The position numbers and the translations under genes were made by a program. Below, piece after piece: positions 1 to 6,101 of a DNA stretch of 6,200 nt (position 1 is its first letter; every line of letters starts with the position of its first letter). The notes under the pieces are model-generated. The model worked only from the letters and a program-made list of their open reading frames with translations. It made no database searches and was not told where the DNA came from. Origin of the DNA: Pseudomonadota bacterium (lineage in GTDB: Bacteria > Pseudomonadota > Alphaproteobacteria > Rhizobiales > Hyphomicrobiaceae); contig JAEYYQ010000323.1 of assembly GCA_023428365.1 (NCBI GenBank), positions 1 to 6,200 of the forward strand. The letters run 5' to 3'.

Positions 1-5
1 GCCCT

Positions 6-21
6 GCCCCGCCGACGGGGC
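6..21. other. Short GC-rich hairpin in the leader before rnd
   Basis: A perfect 6-bp inverted repeat (GCCCCG, loop CCGA, CGGGGC) sits at the left edge. No T-run follows on the plus strand, so it is only a poor candidate for an intrinsic terminator of a gene lying left of the window. No plus-strand frame is open for more than about a dozen codons before a stop at 22, 35 or 40, so I see no supportable gene tail in the first 40 bases. The rest of 1-217 holds no recognisable gene, promoter or RNA, apart from a second hairpin at 197-215. Confidence 0.2.
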
Positions 22-196
22 TGATGCCTTGTCCTGAGCCATGAAATGCCTTGCTGCTCTGAGATATCGCGGTGCGGGAAAAGCGCACGTGACCGGAGGG
101 TTGTCAAGGCGACCCACCGCCTTCCACAGGCCCGGATGGCAAGTAAGGGCCTGCATGATCCGCCAATCTCCACTGCGGCGCGAAAAGAGGCGCGAC

Positions 197-215
197 AACC
201 CAGTCTGCCTGGGTT
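197..215 (+). promoter_or_regulatory. Perfect 7-bp hairpin abutting the rnd start codon
   Basis: AACCCAG at 197-203 and CTGGGTT at 209-215 are exact inverted complements around a 5-base loop (TCTGC). The repeat ends two bases before the ATG at 218. In RNA it would occupy exactly the region where a ribosome binding site should lie, and no clear Shine-Dalgarno sequence is visible there. It may limit translation of rnd, or it may be coincidental if the real start is ATG 230 or the in-frame ATG at 155. The repeat is seen directly; the role is inference. Confidence 0.3.
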
Positions 216-217
216 AT

Positions 218-1393
218 ATGGCCCTTCCGATGCGTGTTGTTACCACCACTTCAGATCTCGCCGAAGCCTGTGCTCGTCTCGCCCGCCATCCGTTCGTGGC
301 GATCGACACGGAGTTTTTGCGCGAGCAGACGTTCTGGCCGGTTTTGTGCCTGATCCAGATGGCGGGTCCTGACGACGAACTGATCGTCGATCCAATGGCC
401 GCCGGCATCGATCTGAAGCCGTTCTACGATCTGATGGCCAACGAGCAGGTCACGAAGGTGTTCCACGCCGGACGGCAGGACGTGGAAATCGTCTACGCCA
501 AAGCCGGGCTGATCCCGCATCCGATTTTCGATACCCAGATTGCGGCCATGGTGTGCGGCTTCGGGGACTCGGTCAGCTACGTTAATCTGGTCAAAAAGGT
601 CACGAACAAGGATCTAGACAAGTCCTCGCGCTTCACAGACTGGAGCCGCCGTCCGCTCAGCGAAAAGCAGCTCGTTTATGCCCTGGCCGACGTCACGTGG
701 CTGCGGAATATCTACGCTCACCTGAAGGCGGAACTCGACAACACCGGGCGCGGGCATTGGCTCGACGAGGAAATGGCGACGCTTACGGATCCCCGTACGT
801 ACGAGTCGAAGCCGGAGAATGCCTGGGCGCGCCTTAAATTGAGGGTGAGAAGCCGCAAGTCACTCGGCGTCTTAATCGAACTGGCAGCATGGCGGGAACG
901 GCTGGCCCAGGGCCAGGATGTGCCGCGCTCGCGGATTCTGCGGGACGAAGCGCTGTACGATATCGCCAATCAGGCACCGACCGACGTGGCAAAGCTAGGC
1001 GAGTTGAGAACGCTAAGCGAGGGCTTTTCCCGATCGGCGCGCGCGAAAGAAATTATCGAAGCCGTAAGGGTTGGCCTCGCTCGAGATGTGAAGAGCCTTC
1101 CGCATCTTCCCGCGAACCAAGGCCTCTCCGCTGAAGCCACGGCGCTTGTCGACCTGCTGCGCGTTCTGCTGAAGGCTGCCGCCGCGCGCAACCGGGTCGC
1201 CCCCAAACTGATATCCGACACCTCGGAGCTGGAACAGATCGCATCCGAGCATGAGCCTGACGTGCCGGCGTTGCGCGGCTGGCGACGCGAATTGTTTGGT
1301 GCCGATGCGCTGAAACTCAAGCGCGGGGAACTAGCCCTGAGCGTTTCGCGCGGCGAAGTCGTGACCGTCCCAGCCAACGGCGTGCGTAGCTAG
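218..1393 (+). CDS. rnd: Ribonuclease D (3'-5' exoribonuclease)
   Basis: Predicted cytoplasmic 3'-to-5' exoribonuclease of the DEDDy family, which trims the 3' ends of tRNA precursors and other small RNAs using two metal ions. From the ATG at 218 the protein is 391 residues; E. coli RNase D is 375. All exonuclease motifs are present: Exo I DTEF with D30 and E32, Exo II FHAGRQD with D88, and Exo III YALAD with Y154 and D158, plus DTQ at about 105. An HRDC-type nucleic-acid-binding domain follows at about residues 200-285 (AWxRLK through AAWRERLAQ...DVPRSRILRD). The frame stays open upstream to position 41, but homology begins at MRVVTTTSDL, so the start is 218 or 230. An ATG at 155 has a modest TAAGG six bases upstream and would add 21 arginine-rich residues that family members lack. 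The gene appears monocistronic here and converges on the next gene. The function call is firm; the start is not. Confidence 0.95.
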   Translation: MALPMRVVTTTSDLAEACARLARHPFVAIDTEFLREQTFWPVLCLIQMAGPDDELIVDPMAAGIDLKPFYDLMANEQVTKVFHAGRQDVEIVYAKAGLIPHPIFDTQIAAMVCGFGDSVSYVNLVKKVTNKDLDKSSRFTDWSRRPLSEKQLVYALADVTWLRNIYAHLKAELDNTGRGHWLDEEMATLTDPRTYESKPENAWARLKLRVRSRKSLGVLIELAAWRERLAQGQDVPRSRILRDEALYDIANQAPTDVAKLGELRTLSEGFSRSARAKEIIEAVRVGLARDVKSLPHLPANQGLSAEATALVDLLRVLLKAAAARNRVAPKLISDTSELEQIASEHEPDVPALRGWRRELFGADALKLKRGELALSVSRGEVVTVPANGVRS

Positions 1394-1418
1394 GGGCGCC
1401 ACCAAGGTCTGGGTTGGC

Positions 1419-1931
1419 TCAGGGCTGAAACAGCATTGCGACTCTGGCCTTGAGAAGCTTCACGATGAACCTGAACGGGATCGCCTTGTAACCGGGGATA
1501 CCATCGCGCATCTCCGGCAAATCAGGCTTGAACTTCGTCTGGATGCGCATCTCGACCGGCGACAGGTCGCCGTGGAGGCGCGCCCGATAGATCGACAGCC
1601 AATGCCCTTTCTCGACATCGATGAACAATGCCGAATTGCAGCAACTCGCGACGGCTCTGCTGGTCGCCACCGCCTCCTTGAGCTTGTGCCGGCATAACCG
1701 TTCTTCTCCTCCAACGGGTTTGACACGATCTTTCCGGAAGAGAACGTATGCTGTCCCGCCATCGGCGTCGTTCACGGGGACCGCGTTCGGCAATGCCTCG
1801 ATCTGACGGGCAGATTCCTGACAATCGTCGCAGTAACAGATGACGCTCGTGATCGGTGGGCCGATCGCTTCCAGTGTGACGCTGCCGCAGACACACTGGA
1901 CGGACGTCACTGTGTTCGACTGTTCGGGCAT
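1419..1931 (-). CDS. GFA/CENP-V-like cysteine-rich zinc-binding protein (DUF6151-like)
   Basis: A 170-residue protein resembling the Mss4-like fold group that includes glutathione-dependent formaldehyde-activating (GFA) proteins and the DUF6151 family. Cysteines lie at C13-V-C15, C32-Y-C34-D-D-C37, C80 and C97-C98. The CxC ... CYCxDCQ ... CC pattern is the zinc-ligand signature of this group, and the GGT at 58-60 with a later lightly charged beta-rich region also fits. The remaining C-terminal half, roughly 100-170, has no motif I recognise. There is no signal peptide or membrane segment. The frame is open to an ATG at 1967, but an AGGAG six bases upstream marks the ATG at 1931. It lies 132 bases downstream of aroQ on the same strand, behind inverted repeats, so it is probably transcribed separately. 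Substrate and reaction are unknown; family names such as formaldehyde-activating should not be taken as a demonstrated function. Confidence 0.8.
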   Translation of the reverse strand: MPEQSNTVTSVQCVCGSVTLEAIGPPITSVICYCDDCQESARQIEALPNAVPVNDADGGTAYVLFRKDRVKPVGGEERLCRHKLKEAVATSRAVASCCNSALFIDVEKGHWLSIYRARLHGDLSPVEMRIQTKFKPDLPEMRDGIPGYKAIPFRFIVKLLKARVAMLFQP

Positions 1932-1937
1932 CGGATA

Positions 1938-1942
1938 CTCCT
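1938..1942 (-). promoter_or_regulatory. Ribosome binding site fixing the start of the GFA-like gene
   Basis: AGGAG on the minus strand is followed by a six-base spacer and the ATG at 1931. In-frame ATGs at 1949 and 1967 have nothing comparable upstream, and the one at 1967 falls inside a palindrome, so 1931 is the preferred start. Confidence 0.75.
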
Positions 1943-1960
1943 GCGTCATTCGCTTCGCTC

Positions 1961-1980
1961 GCGGCATCGTGCGATGCCGC
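1961..1980. promoter_or_regulatory. 20-bp near-perfect palindrome upstream of the GFA-like gene
   Basis: GCGGCATCG and CGATGCCGC form a perfect 9-bp inverted repeat around two bases, ending about 29 bases upstream of the ATG at 1931. No T-run follows on either strand, which argues against an intrinsic terminator. Its symmetry and position fit a regulator-binding operator, or an RNA hairpin in the 5' untranslated region of the GFA-like gene. The repeat is seen directly; function is inferred. Confidence 0.4.
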
Positions 1981-2038
1981 TCCCCTCAAGGACGAAGCAA
2001 GCAACCAGAAACCGACACGACGAACGCGAAAATTGCAG

Positions 2039-2061
2039 CTCCGATCGATGTGATCGCGGAG
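2039..2061 (-). terminator. Weak candidate terminator after aroQ
   Basis: Three bases beyond the aroQ stop codon the minus strand can fold CTCC/GGAG plus GATC/GATC around a five-base loop, with a two-base bulge. A TTTT run follows about eight bases later, near 2029-2032. The stem is imperfect and the T-run is displaced, so this is at best a weak intrinsic terminator. It sits where the end of the aroE-aroQ operon would be expected. Confidence 0.3.
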
Positions 2062-2063
2062 TG

Positions 2064-2519
2064 TTACAATCCGCCGTCGGGGCGATCGAGCAGACGGGCT
2101 GCTGCATCCAGCGCGTTGAGATAGCCCTGCGCGCCGAAGCCTTCGATGATGCCGCGCGCGGCTGAGGAGACGTAGGACAAGTGCCGGAATTCCTCGCGGC
2201 GGAAGTTGTTCGACAGATGTAGCTCGATGACCGGTTTTTCAGCCGCATTCAGCGCATCGTGGACGGCGACGGACGTATGCGTATAGGCGCCCGCGTTCAG
2301 AATGATCAGATCCGCACCTTCACGCGCCTGCTGGATCCATGTCACCAGCTCGCCCTGATCGTTGGTCTGGCGAAAATCGATCGCGACATCGAGATCGACA
2401 GCGCGGCGACGAACGGCAGCCTCGATATCGGCGAGCGACGTCTTGCCGTAGATATGCGGCTCGCGCTTGCCGAGCATGTTGATATTCGGGCCGTTGAGAA
2501 ACAGCACGCGCCGGCTCAT
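2064..2519 (-). CDS. aroQ: Type II 3-dehydroquinate dehydratase
   Basis: Predicted cytoplasmic enzyme that interconverts 3-dehydroquinate and 3-dehydroshikimate, in either shikimate biosynthesis or quinate breakdown; the family usually forms dodecamers. The 151-residue length is typical. Hallmarks seen are LNGPNINMLGKREPHIYG with R19 and the catalytic Y24 on the flexible lid, FRQTNDQGEL at 49-58, LNAGAYTHTS at 74-83 with N75, ELHLSN at 99-104 with the catalytic H101, and EEFRHLSYVS and GFGAQGY further on. A GGAG nine bases before the ATG at 2519 selects this start over the upstream in-frame start at 2540. It lies 21 bases after aroE and is probably last in the operon. It is not next to accB-accC, where many proteobacteria keep the housekeeping aroQ, so it may be a second, catabolic copy (inference). 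In a quinate pathway its product, 3-dehydroshikimate, could pass to protocatechuate. Confidence 0.96.
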   Translation of the reverse strand: MSRRVLFLNGPNINMLGKREPHIYGKTSLADIEAAVRRRAVDLDVAIDFRQTNDQGELVTWIQQAREGADLIILNAGAYTHTSVAVHDALNAAEKPVIELHLSNNFRREEFRHLSYVSSAARGIIEGFGAQGYLNALDAAARLLDRPDGGL

Positions 2520-2540
2520 GACAGCAATCTCCAATCGCAC

Positions 2541-3380
2541 TCAGGATTTGGGAATGTCGGCGGCCAGCATCTCGCGCTGCTCGGCCATCACTTCCGGCTT
2601 CACGCCGAACCACAGCTCAAACCCGCGACCGGCCTGATAGAGCAGCATGTCGAGGCCGTTGGAGGTCTTGAACCCGAGCTGACGCGCCTGCGCGAGAAAC
2701 GGCGTTTCCAGCGGCACATAAACGATATCCGAGACCGCAGCACCCTTGGCCATGCCGGAAAGGTCGATTTCGAGCGTGCCGTTGCCCTTCATGCCGAGCG
2801 AGGTCGCATTCGCCGCCAGAACCGCACCCTTAAGTATCTCGTTCCGGTCCTCCCAGCGCGTCGGAATGATGCTGGCTCCGAACCGATCCCTGATGGCGAC
2901 GGCCTTCTCGAATGTTCGGTTGACGACATAGATCTGCTTGAGCCCACGCTCCAAAAGTCCCCAGACAACCGCCTGCCCTGCGCCGCCGGCACCGATCACG
3001 ACCGCATGCCCCGACTGCTTGTCCCAACCGGGAGCGGACGCATCGAGCGCACCGACAAACCCCTCGATATCGGTGTTGGTCGAACGCAGCACGCCATTGT
3101 CGAGCCACAGCGTATTGGACGCCCCAACCGCCTTGGCGCGTTCATCCGGCTCCGAAAGGCGGAACGCGGCTTCCTTATGCGGCATGGTGATGTTGCAACC
3201 GACATAACCGTGCTCCGCCAGGTGAGTGATGAACTCCTCGAATTTCTCAGGCGGCACTTCCTCGATGCGGTAGTCGCCATCGATGCCGTAGTGCTTCAAC
3301 CACCAGCCGTGCAGCTTCGGGGAGCGGGATTGTTTGGCCGGCCAGCCGACAACGCAGGCGGCTTTCGTTGCCTTACTCAT
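2541..3380 (-). CDS. aroE: Shikimate dehydrogenase (AroE/YdiB family)
   Basis: Predicted cytoplasmic oxidoreductase reducing 3-dehydroshikimate to shikimate, or the reverse; some family members also act on quinate. It is 279 residues, normal for AroE. The substrate-binding residues are present: S18 and S20 in the SRSP motif, K69 in NITMPHKE (general acid/base), N89 in GASNT and D104 in NTD. The Rossmann domain shows GAGGAG at 130-135 and an NRT motif at 154-156, the pattern linked to NADP(H) preference in E. coli AroE rather than the NAD-tolerant YdiB form. The frame is open to 3494, but AGAGG eight bases before the ATG at 3380 and homology both support this start. Only four bases separate it from the preceding stop and its Shine-Dalgarno overlaps that gene's end, suggesting translational coupling. 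Whether it is biosynthetic or catabolic is undecided; its CoA-transferase and dehydrogenase neighbours favour catabolic. Confidence 0.93.
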   Translation of the reverse strand: MSKATKAACVVGWPAKQSRSPKLHGWWLKHYGIDGDYRIEEVPPEKFEEFITHLAEHGYVGCNITMPHKEAAFRLSEPDERAKAVGASNTLWLDNGVLRSTNTDIEGFVGALDASAPGWDKQSGHAVVIGAGGAGQAVVWGLLERGLKQIYVVNRTFEKAVAIRDRFGASIIPTRWEDRNEILKGAVLAANATSLGMKGNGTLEIDLSGMAKGAAVSDIVYVPLETPFLAQARQLGFKTSNGLDMLLYQAGRGFELWFGVKPEVMAEQREMLAADIPKS

Positions 3381-3384
3381 GAGT

Positions 3385-4449
3385 TCAGCCTCTGCTCTGT
3401 TCAAGGTAATCCGAGATCCGTACAGGCTGCTGTGTCCTCGCGGACTCACTGATCGCCAGCGTGGTCGCCAACGTCCGCGCACCTTCCGAACCACTCACGA
3501 TCGGTTCGGCTTCGCCGCGGATTACGGCCACGAAATTGCGCATCTGTTCCACGTAAGGATCAGCCGGTCTGTAATGAATGCGCCGCTCGGTCATCGGATC
3601 CGCCCAGGTCTGCTTGCCCGCCTCGTGCGTCCGGTGCTGCAGCGTTGGCACCGTGATCGAGCCCAGCGTACCGGAGACCATGTAGCAATTCTCAGGCTCG
3701 TTCGGATACCACGGGTTTTCGCGTGAGGTCCATTCCCAGCTCCACGGTGCCGAGACGGCATCCGAAATCATGAGCGTGCCGAGCGCCCCATTGGCGAAGG
3801 TCAGCACTGCCGCAGCGGTATCTTCCACCGGATGCGGACGCGCCGTGCTCGCCGTCGAGGCCTGCACCACATCGACGTCGCCGCACAACATGCGCATGCA
3901 GTCGACATCGTGGATGGCGTTGATCAGGATCGGGCCGCCGCCGGGTTCCTTGCGCCAGGTGATGTTGAAATAGTCGGTCGGTTTATGGCTCATCCAAAGT
4001 CCCGCCGCCGCGATGACCTTGCCGATGCCGCCGGAACGGATCACCTCCGCAGCCTTCTGCATGATCGGATTGTGGCGGCGATGATGCCCGACCAGAACCG
4101 GCACGTTCGCACGTTCCGCAGCATCGACCAGTTTCAGGGCATCGCGCACGCTATCGGCAATCGGCTTTTCGACCAGTATCGGGATTTTGCGATCGATACA
4201 GGCCAGACCGACGCTGGCGTGATGCTGATTGGGCGTTGCGATGATGACGCCTTCGGGCTTTTCCCGAGCCAGCAACTGCTCTTCATTCGCGTAGAACGGA
4301 ACACCGAGTTCCCGCGCTAAACTTTCCGCGACCGGTGATGGATCGGCAATCGCGGCGAGCACATGAAGATCGGAGTTGCCCCGCATCGCCTCCATATGCC
4401 GGCGACCGATCTGGCCCGCTCCGACAATCGCAATACGCGCCGGCGCCAT
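3385..4449 (-). CDS. Gfo/Idh/MocA family NAD(P)-dependent oxidoreductase
   Basis: A 354-residue cytoplasmic dehydrogenase of the glucose-fructose oxidoreductase / inositol dehydrogenase / MocA family, which mostly oxidise or reduce hydroxyl groups on sugars, cyclitols and related acids. The N-terminal Rossmann fold shows IAIVGAGQIGRRH with GxGxxG at 10-15, then ATPNQHHA at 71-78 and the EKP motif at 94-96, whose K95 is normally catalytic. The C-terminal substrate domain carries GGGPILINAIHDVD at 170-183, with the conserved H180; the usual aspartate four residues before that histidine is I176 here. The exact substrate cannot be read off. Its place between a CoA-transferase and aroE suggests a cyclic polyol acid such as quinate or a relative (inference). 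An AGGGAG six bases upstream fixes the ATG at 4449; a TTG at 4464 is rejected. The gene starts 11 bases after the CoA-transferase stop. Confidence 0.88.
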   Translation of the reverse strand: MAPARIAIVGAGQIGRRHMEAMRGNSDLHVLAAIADPSPVAESLARELGVPFYANEEQLLAREKPEGVIIATPNQHHASVGLACIDRKIPILVEKPIADSVRDALKLVDAAERANVPVLVGHHRRHNPIMQKAAEVIRSGGIGKVIAAAGLWMSHKPTDYFNITWRKEPGGGPILINAIHDVDCMRMLCGDVDVVQASTASTARPHPVEDTAAAVLTFANGALGTLMISDAVSAPWSWEWTSRENPWYPNEPENCYMVSGTLGSITVPTLQHRTHEAGKQTWADPMTERRIHYRPADPYVEQMRNFVAVIRGEAEPIVSGSEGARTLATTLAISESARTQQPVRISDYLEQSRG

Positions 4450-4455
4450 AGGTGT

Positions 4456-4461
4456 CTCCCT
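4456..4461 (-). promoter_or_regulatory. Strong ribosome binding site overlapping the CoA-transferase stop
   Basis: AGGGAG on the minus strand begins at the last base of the CoA-transferase TGA stop and lies six bases before the ATG at 4449. It decides the oxidoreductase start and suggests translational coupling between the two genes. Confidence 0.75.
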
Positions 4462-5990
4462 CAAGCGGTGAAATGAGCTGCAGACATCACAACGGGATCG
4501 CGCGGAACTTGCGGCGCGAACTGCATACGGTCCAGCACATCGCGGCGCACGTCGACGCCGGGCGCGACCTCGGCCAGCACGAGTCCTTCATCGCCAAGGC
4601 GGAACACGGCGCGCTCAGTGACGTAGATCACCTCCTGGCCAAGTTGCCGCGAAACCTTGCCTGCGAACGTGATCTGCTCGACCTCGCGCACCAGCTTGGT
4701 GATGTCGCCGCTGCGGGCTATGCTGAGTTTGCCGCCACCGAGTTCCAGCTCGGTGCCTTTCGTATCGAACGTTCCGCAGAACACAACCTTGCGCGCGTTC
4801 TGAGCGATATCGATGAAACCTCCCGGTCCGACCGTCGTACCGCCGAGTTTCGAGACGTTAACGTTGCCCACCGCATCGATTTCGCCAAAGCCGAGGAAGG
4901 CGAGATCCAGCCCGCCGCCGGAATAGAAATCGAACTGCGACGGCCCATCGATCATCGCCGTAGCGTTGCGAGCGTATCCGAACAACGTCCCCAGCAACAG
5001 ATCGCCGCCGTAGGTGCCATGCTCGATGGTCTGATAGTAGCGGTCGAGATGTCCGCGCGCGGCGACGAGCCTCGCCACGCCGTCGGGAATACCGAAACCA
5101 TAGTTCAGCACCGCCCCGTCAGTCAGTTCGTCAGCCGCACGCCGCGCGATCACCTGGCGCACGTCGAACACCGGCTCGGGCGCAGGCGGAACCGGGCCTT
5201 TGATCTCTCCCGACATCGTGGGATCGTAGGGAATGTCGTAACTCATCATCTGACCAGGATCGACGACCACCGCGTCGACGAGGGCACCCGGTACCCGCAC
5301 CGAGCGCGCGGGCAGCGCTCCGACTTCGACCGCCGTTCGCACCTGGACGATCACCTTGCCACCCGAATTGTGCGCGGCCAGCGCGGCGGCGTAGATGTCG
5401 ACGTTTGCCGGTTCTTGATCGAGGCTGACATTGCCATGAGCATCGGCAAACGAGCCTCGGATCAGCGCGACATTCACCGGAAATGGCTTGTAGCGCAGCA
5501 ACTCGCGGCCATCGACATTTACCACCTCGACCAAGTCGTCCTTGGCCGCATTATTCATGCGTCCGCCAGCAACACGAGGATCGACGAACGTGCCGAGACC
5601 GACGTGCGTGAACAGCCCCGGCCGCTTGGCTCCGATCTCACGGAACAGCTGCATGGTGACGCCGCCGGGCAGGACATAGGCTTCGATCTTGTCCTCGCGC
5701 GCCATCTGCTGCATGCGCGGCGACCAGACCCAATGCCCGCCGATAACGCGCTTCACCATACCTTCGTGGGCAAAGCAATTCATGCCACGCGTCTTACGGT
5801 CGCCAATTCCCAGCGCATGGATTGCCGTCAGACTGCGCGGATGGCCGGTCTCGAGAAATCGCTTCTCGACGGCCGCGAATAGGCAAGAGGCCTCCACGAG
5901 CCCGCCGCCTCCACCGATCAACGCCACGGTATCACCGTCATTGATCAGCGCGACCGCCTTATCGGCAGTCATGAACTTGTTGATCGCCAT
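4461..5990 (-). CDS. YdiF-type fused family I CoA-transferase
   Basis: A 509-residue cytoplasmic enzyme that moves coenzyme A between carboxylic acids through a glutamyl-CoA thioester; both the alpha-like half (to about residue 290) and the beta-like half are fused in one chain. It aligns by eye along its whole length with E. coli YdiF (531 residues) and resembles propionate/acetate CoA-transferases. Visible features are a glycine-rich loop at 26-30, GTFVDPR and GGR/KxN in the first half, and in the second half GFGIPDGVA, the catalytic glutamate E323 in TIEHGTYGG, SQFDFYSGGGLD at about 351-362, GGFIDIAQ and VTERAVF at about 457-463. The open frame continues to 6071, but family similarity begins near MAINKFMTADKAV, so I use the ATG at 5990; its Shine-Dalgarno is weak (GGGA or GAAG). 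ATG 5972 is the alternative. It is the first gene of the presumed operon. The acid activated is unknown; annotation as acetate, acetoacetate or propionate CoA-transferase would be a guess. Confidence 0.93.
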   Translation of the reverse strand: MAINKFMTADKAVALINDGDTVALIGGGGGLVEASCLFAAVEKRFLETGHPRSLTAIHALGIGDRKTRGMNCFAHEGMVKRVIGGHWVWSPRMQQMAREDKIEAYVLPGGVTMQLFREIGAKRPGLFTHVGLGTFVDPRVAGGRMNNAAKDDLVEVVNVDGRELLRYKPFPVNVALIRGSFADAHGNVSLDQEPANVDIYAAALAAHNSGGKVIVQVRTAVEVGALPARSVRVPGALVDAVVVDPGQMMSYDIPYDPTMSGEIKGPVPPAPEPVFDVRQVIARRAADELTDGAVLNYGFGIPDGVARLVAARGHLDRYYQTIEHGTYGGDLLLGTLFGYARNATAMIDGPSQFDFYSGGGLDLAFLGFGEIDAVGNVNVSKLGGTTVGPGGFIDIAQNARKVVFCGTFDTKGTELELGGGKLSIARSGDITKLVREVEQITFAGKVSRQLGQEVIYVTERAVFRLGDEGLVLAEVAPGVDVRRDVLDRMQFAPQVPRDPVVMSAAHFTA

Positions 5991-6016
5991 AAGCGCTTCG
6001 TCCCGGTTTTCTTCTT

Positions 6017-6046
6017 TATACCGGTGATACCGCGCATTCACGTCAG
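6017..6046 (-). promoter_or_regulatory. Weak promoter candidate with a direct repeat, upstream of the CoA-transferase
   Basis: On the minus strand CTGACG (6046-6041) and GGTATA (6022-6017) are 18 bases apart, a loose match to a sigma-70 -35/-10 pair, 26 bases before the ATG at 5990. The same stretch has CGGTAT repeated directly with a 9-bp period (6032-6027 and 6023-6018), which could be part of a regulator site. Both matches are short and could be chance. Confidence 0.22.
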
Positions 6047-6058
6047 ATCGCACGCAAA

Positions 6059-6093
6059 TTTTCGGGGCCATTGCGATTTGAACGGCCCGAAAA
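6059..6093 (-). terminator. Hairpin after the right-edge gene, possible terminator
   Basis: TTTTCGGG/CCCGAAAA gives an exact 8-bp stem, continued past a one-base bulge by five more pairs around an eight-base loop. One inner pair is a G-U wobble on the minus-strand RNA but an A-C mismatch on the plus strand, so the minus-strand RNA folds better. It begins eight bases after the stop at 6102-6104 and is followed by only a short TTT, so it may terminate weakly or stabilise the 3' end of the upstream message. It separates the upstream gene from the CoA-transferase operon, and overlaps the frame-extension start at 6071, arguing against that start. Confidence 0.5.
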
Positions 6094-6101
6094 GCTACGC
6101 A

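Noticed and set aside
41..217. N-terminal extension of RNase D from the ATG at 41
   Set aside because: The 59 extra residues precede the point where RNase D proteins normally begin, are rich in arginine and lack any domain, and no strong ribosome binding site supports the start.
1394..1418. Bidirectional terminator between convergent rnd and the GFA-like gene
   Set aside because: Only four-base complementarity (CCAA/TTGG) is available in and around the 25-base gap and there is no T-run, so no terminator can be supported.
2277..2300. NAG instead of NPG in the AroQ active-site loop
   Set aside because: M. tuberculosis type II dehydroquinase has the same N-A-G wording, so this is an ordinary family variant.
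2259..3452. A 397-codon plus-strand open frame antisense to aroE and part of aroQ
   Set aside because: It lies opposite two well-recognised genes, its product resembles no family, is rich in R, H, D and L as expected for the complement of GC-rich coding DNA, and it spans the boundary between two genes.
4452..5882. A 476-codon plus-strand open frame antisense to the CoA-transferase
   Set aside because: The minus strand matches YdiF-type CoA-transferases along its whole length; the plus-strand frame is explained by G/C-ending codons suppressing antisense stops, and its product has no recognisable motif.
5991..6071. N-terminal extension of the CoA-transferase to the ATG at 6071
   Set aside because: The extension runs through a hairpin and has no Shine-Dalgarno; similarity to the family begins near the ATG at 5990.
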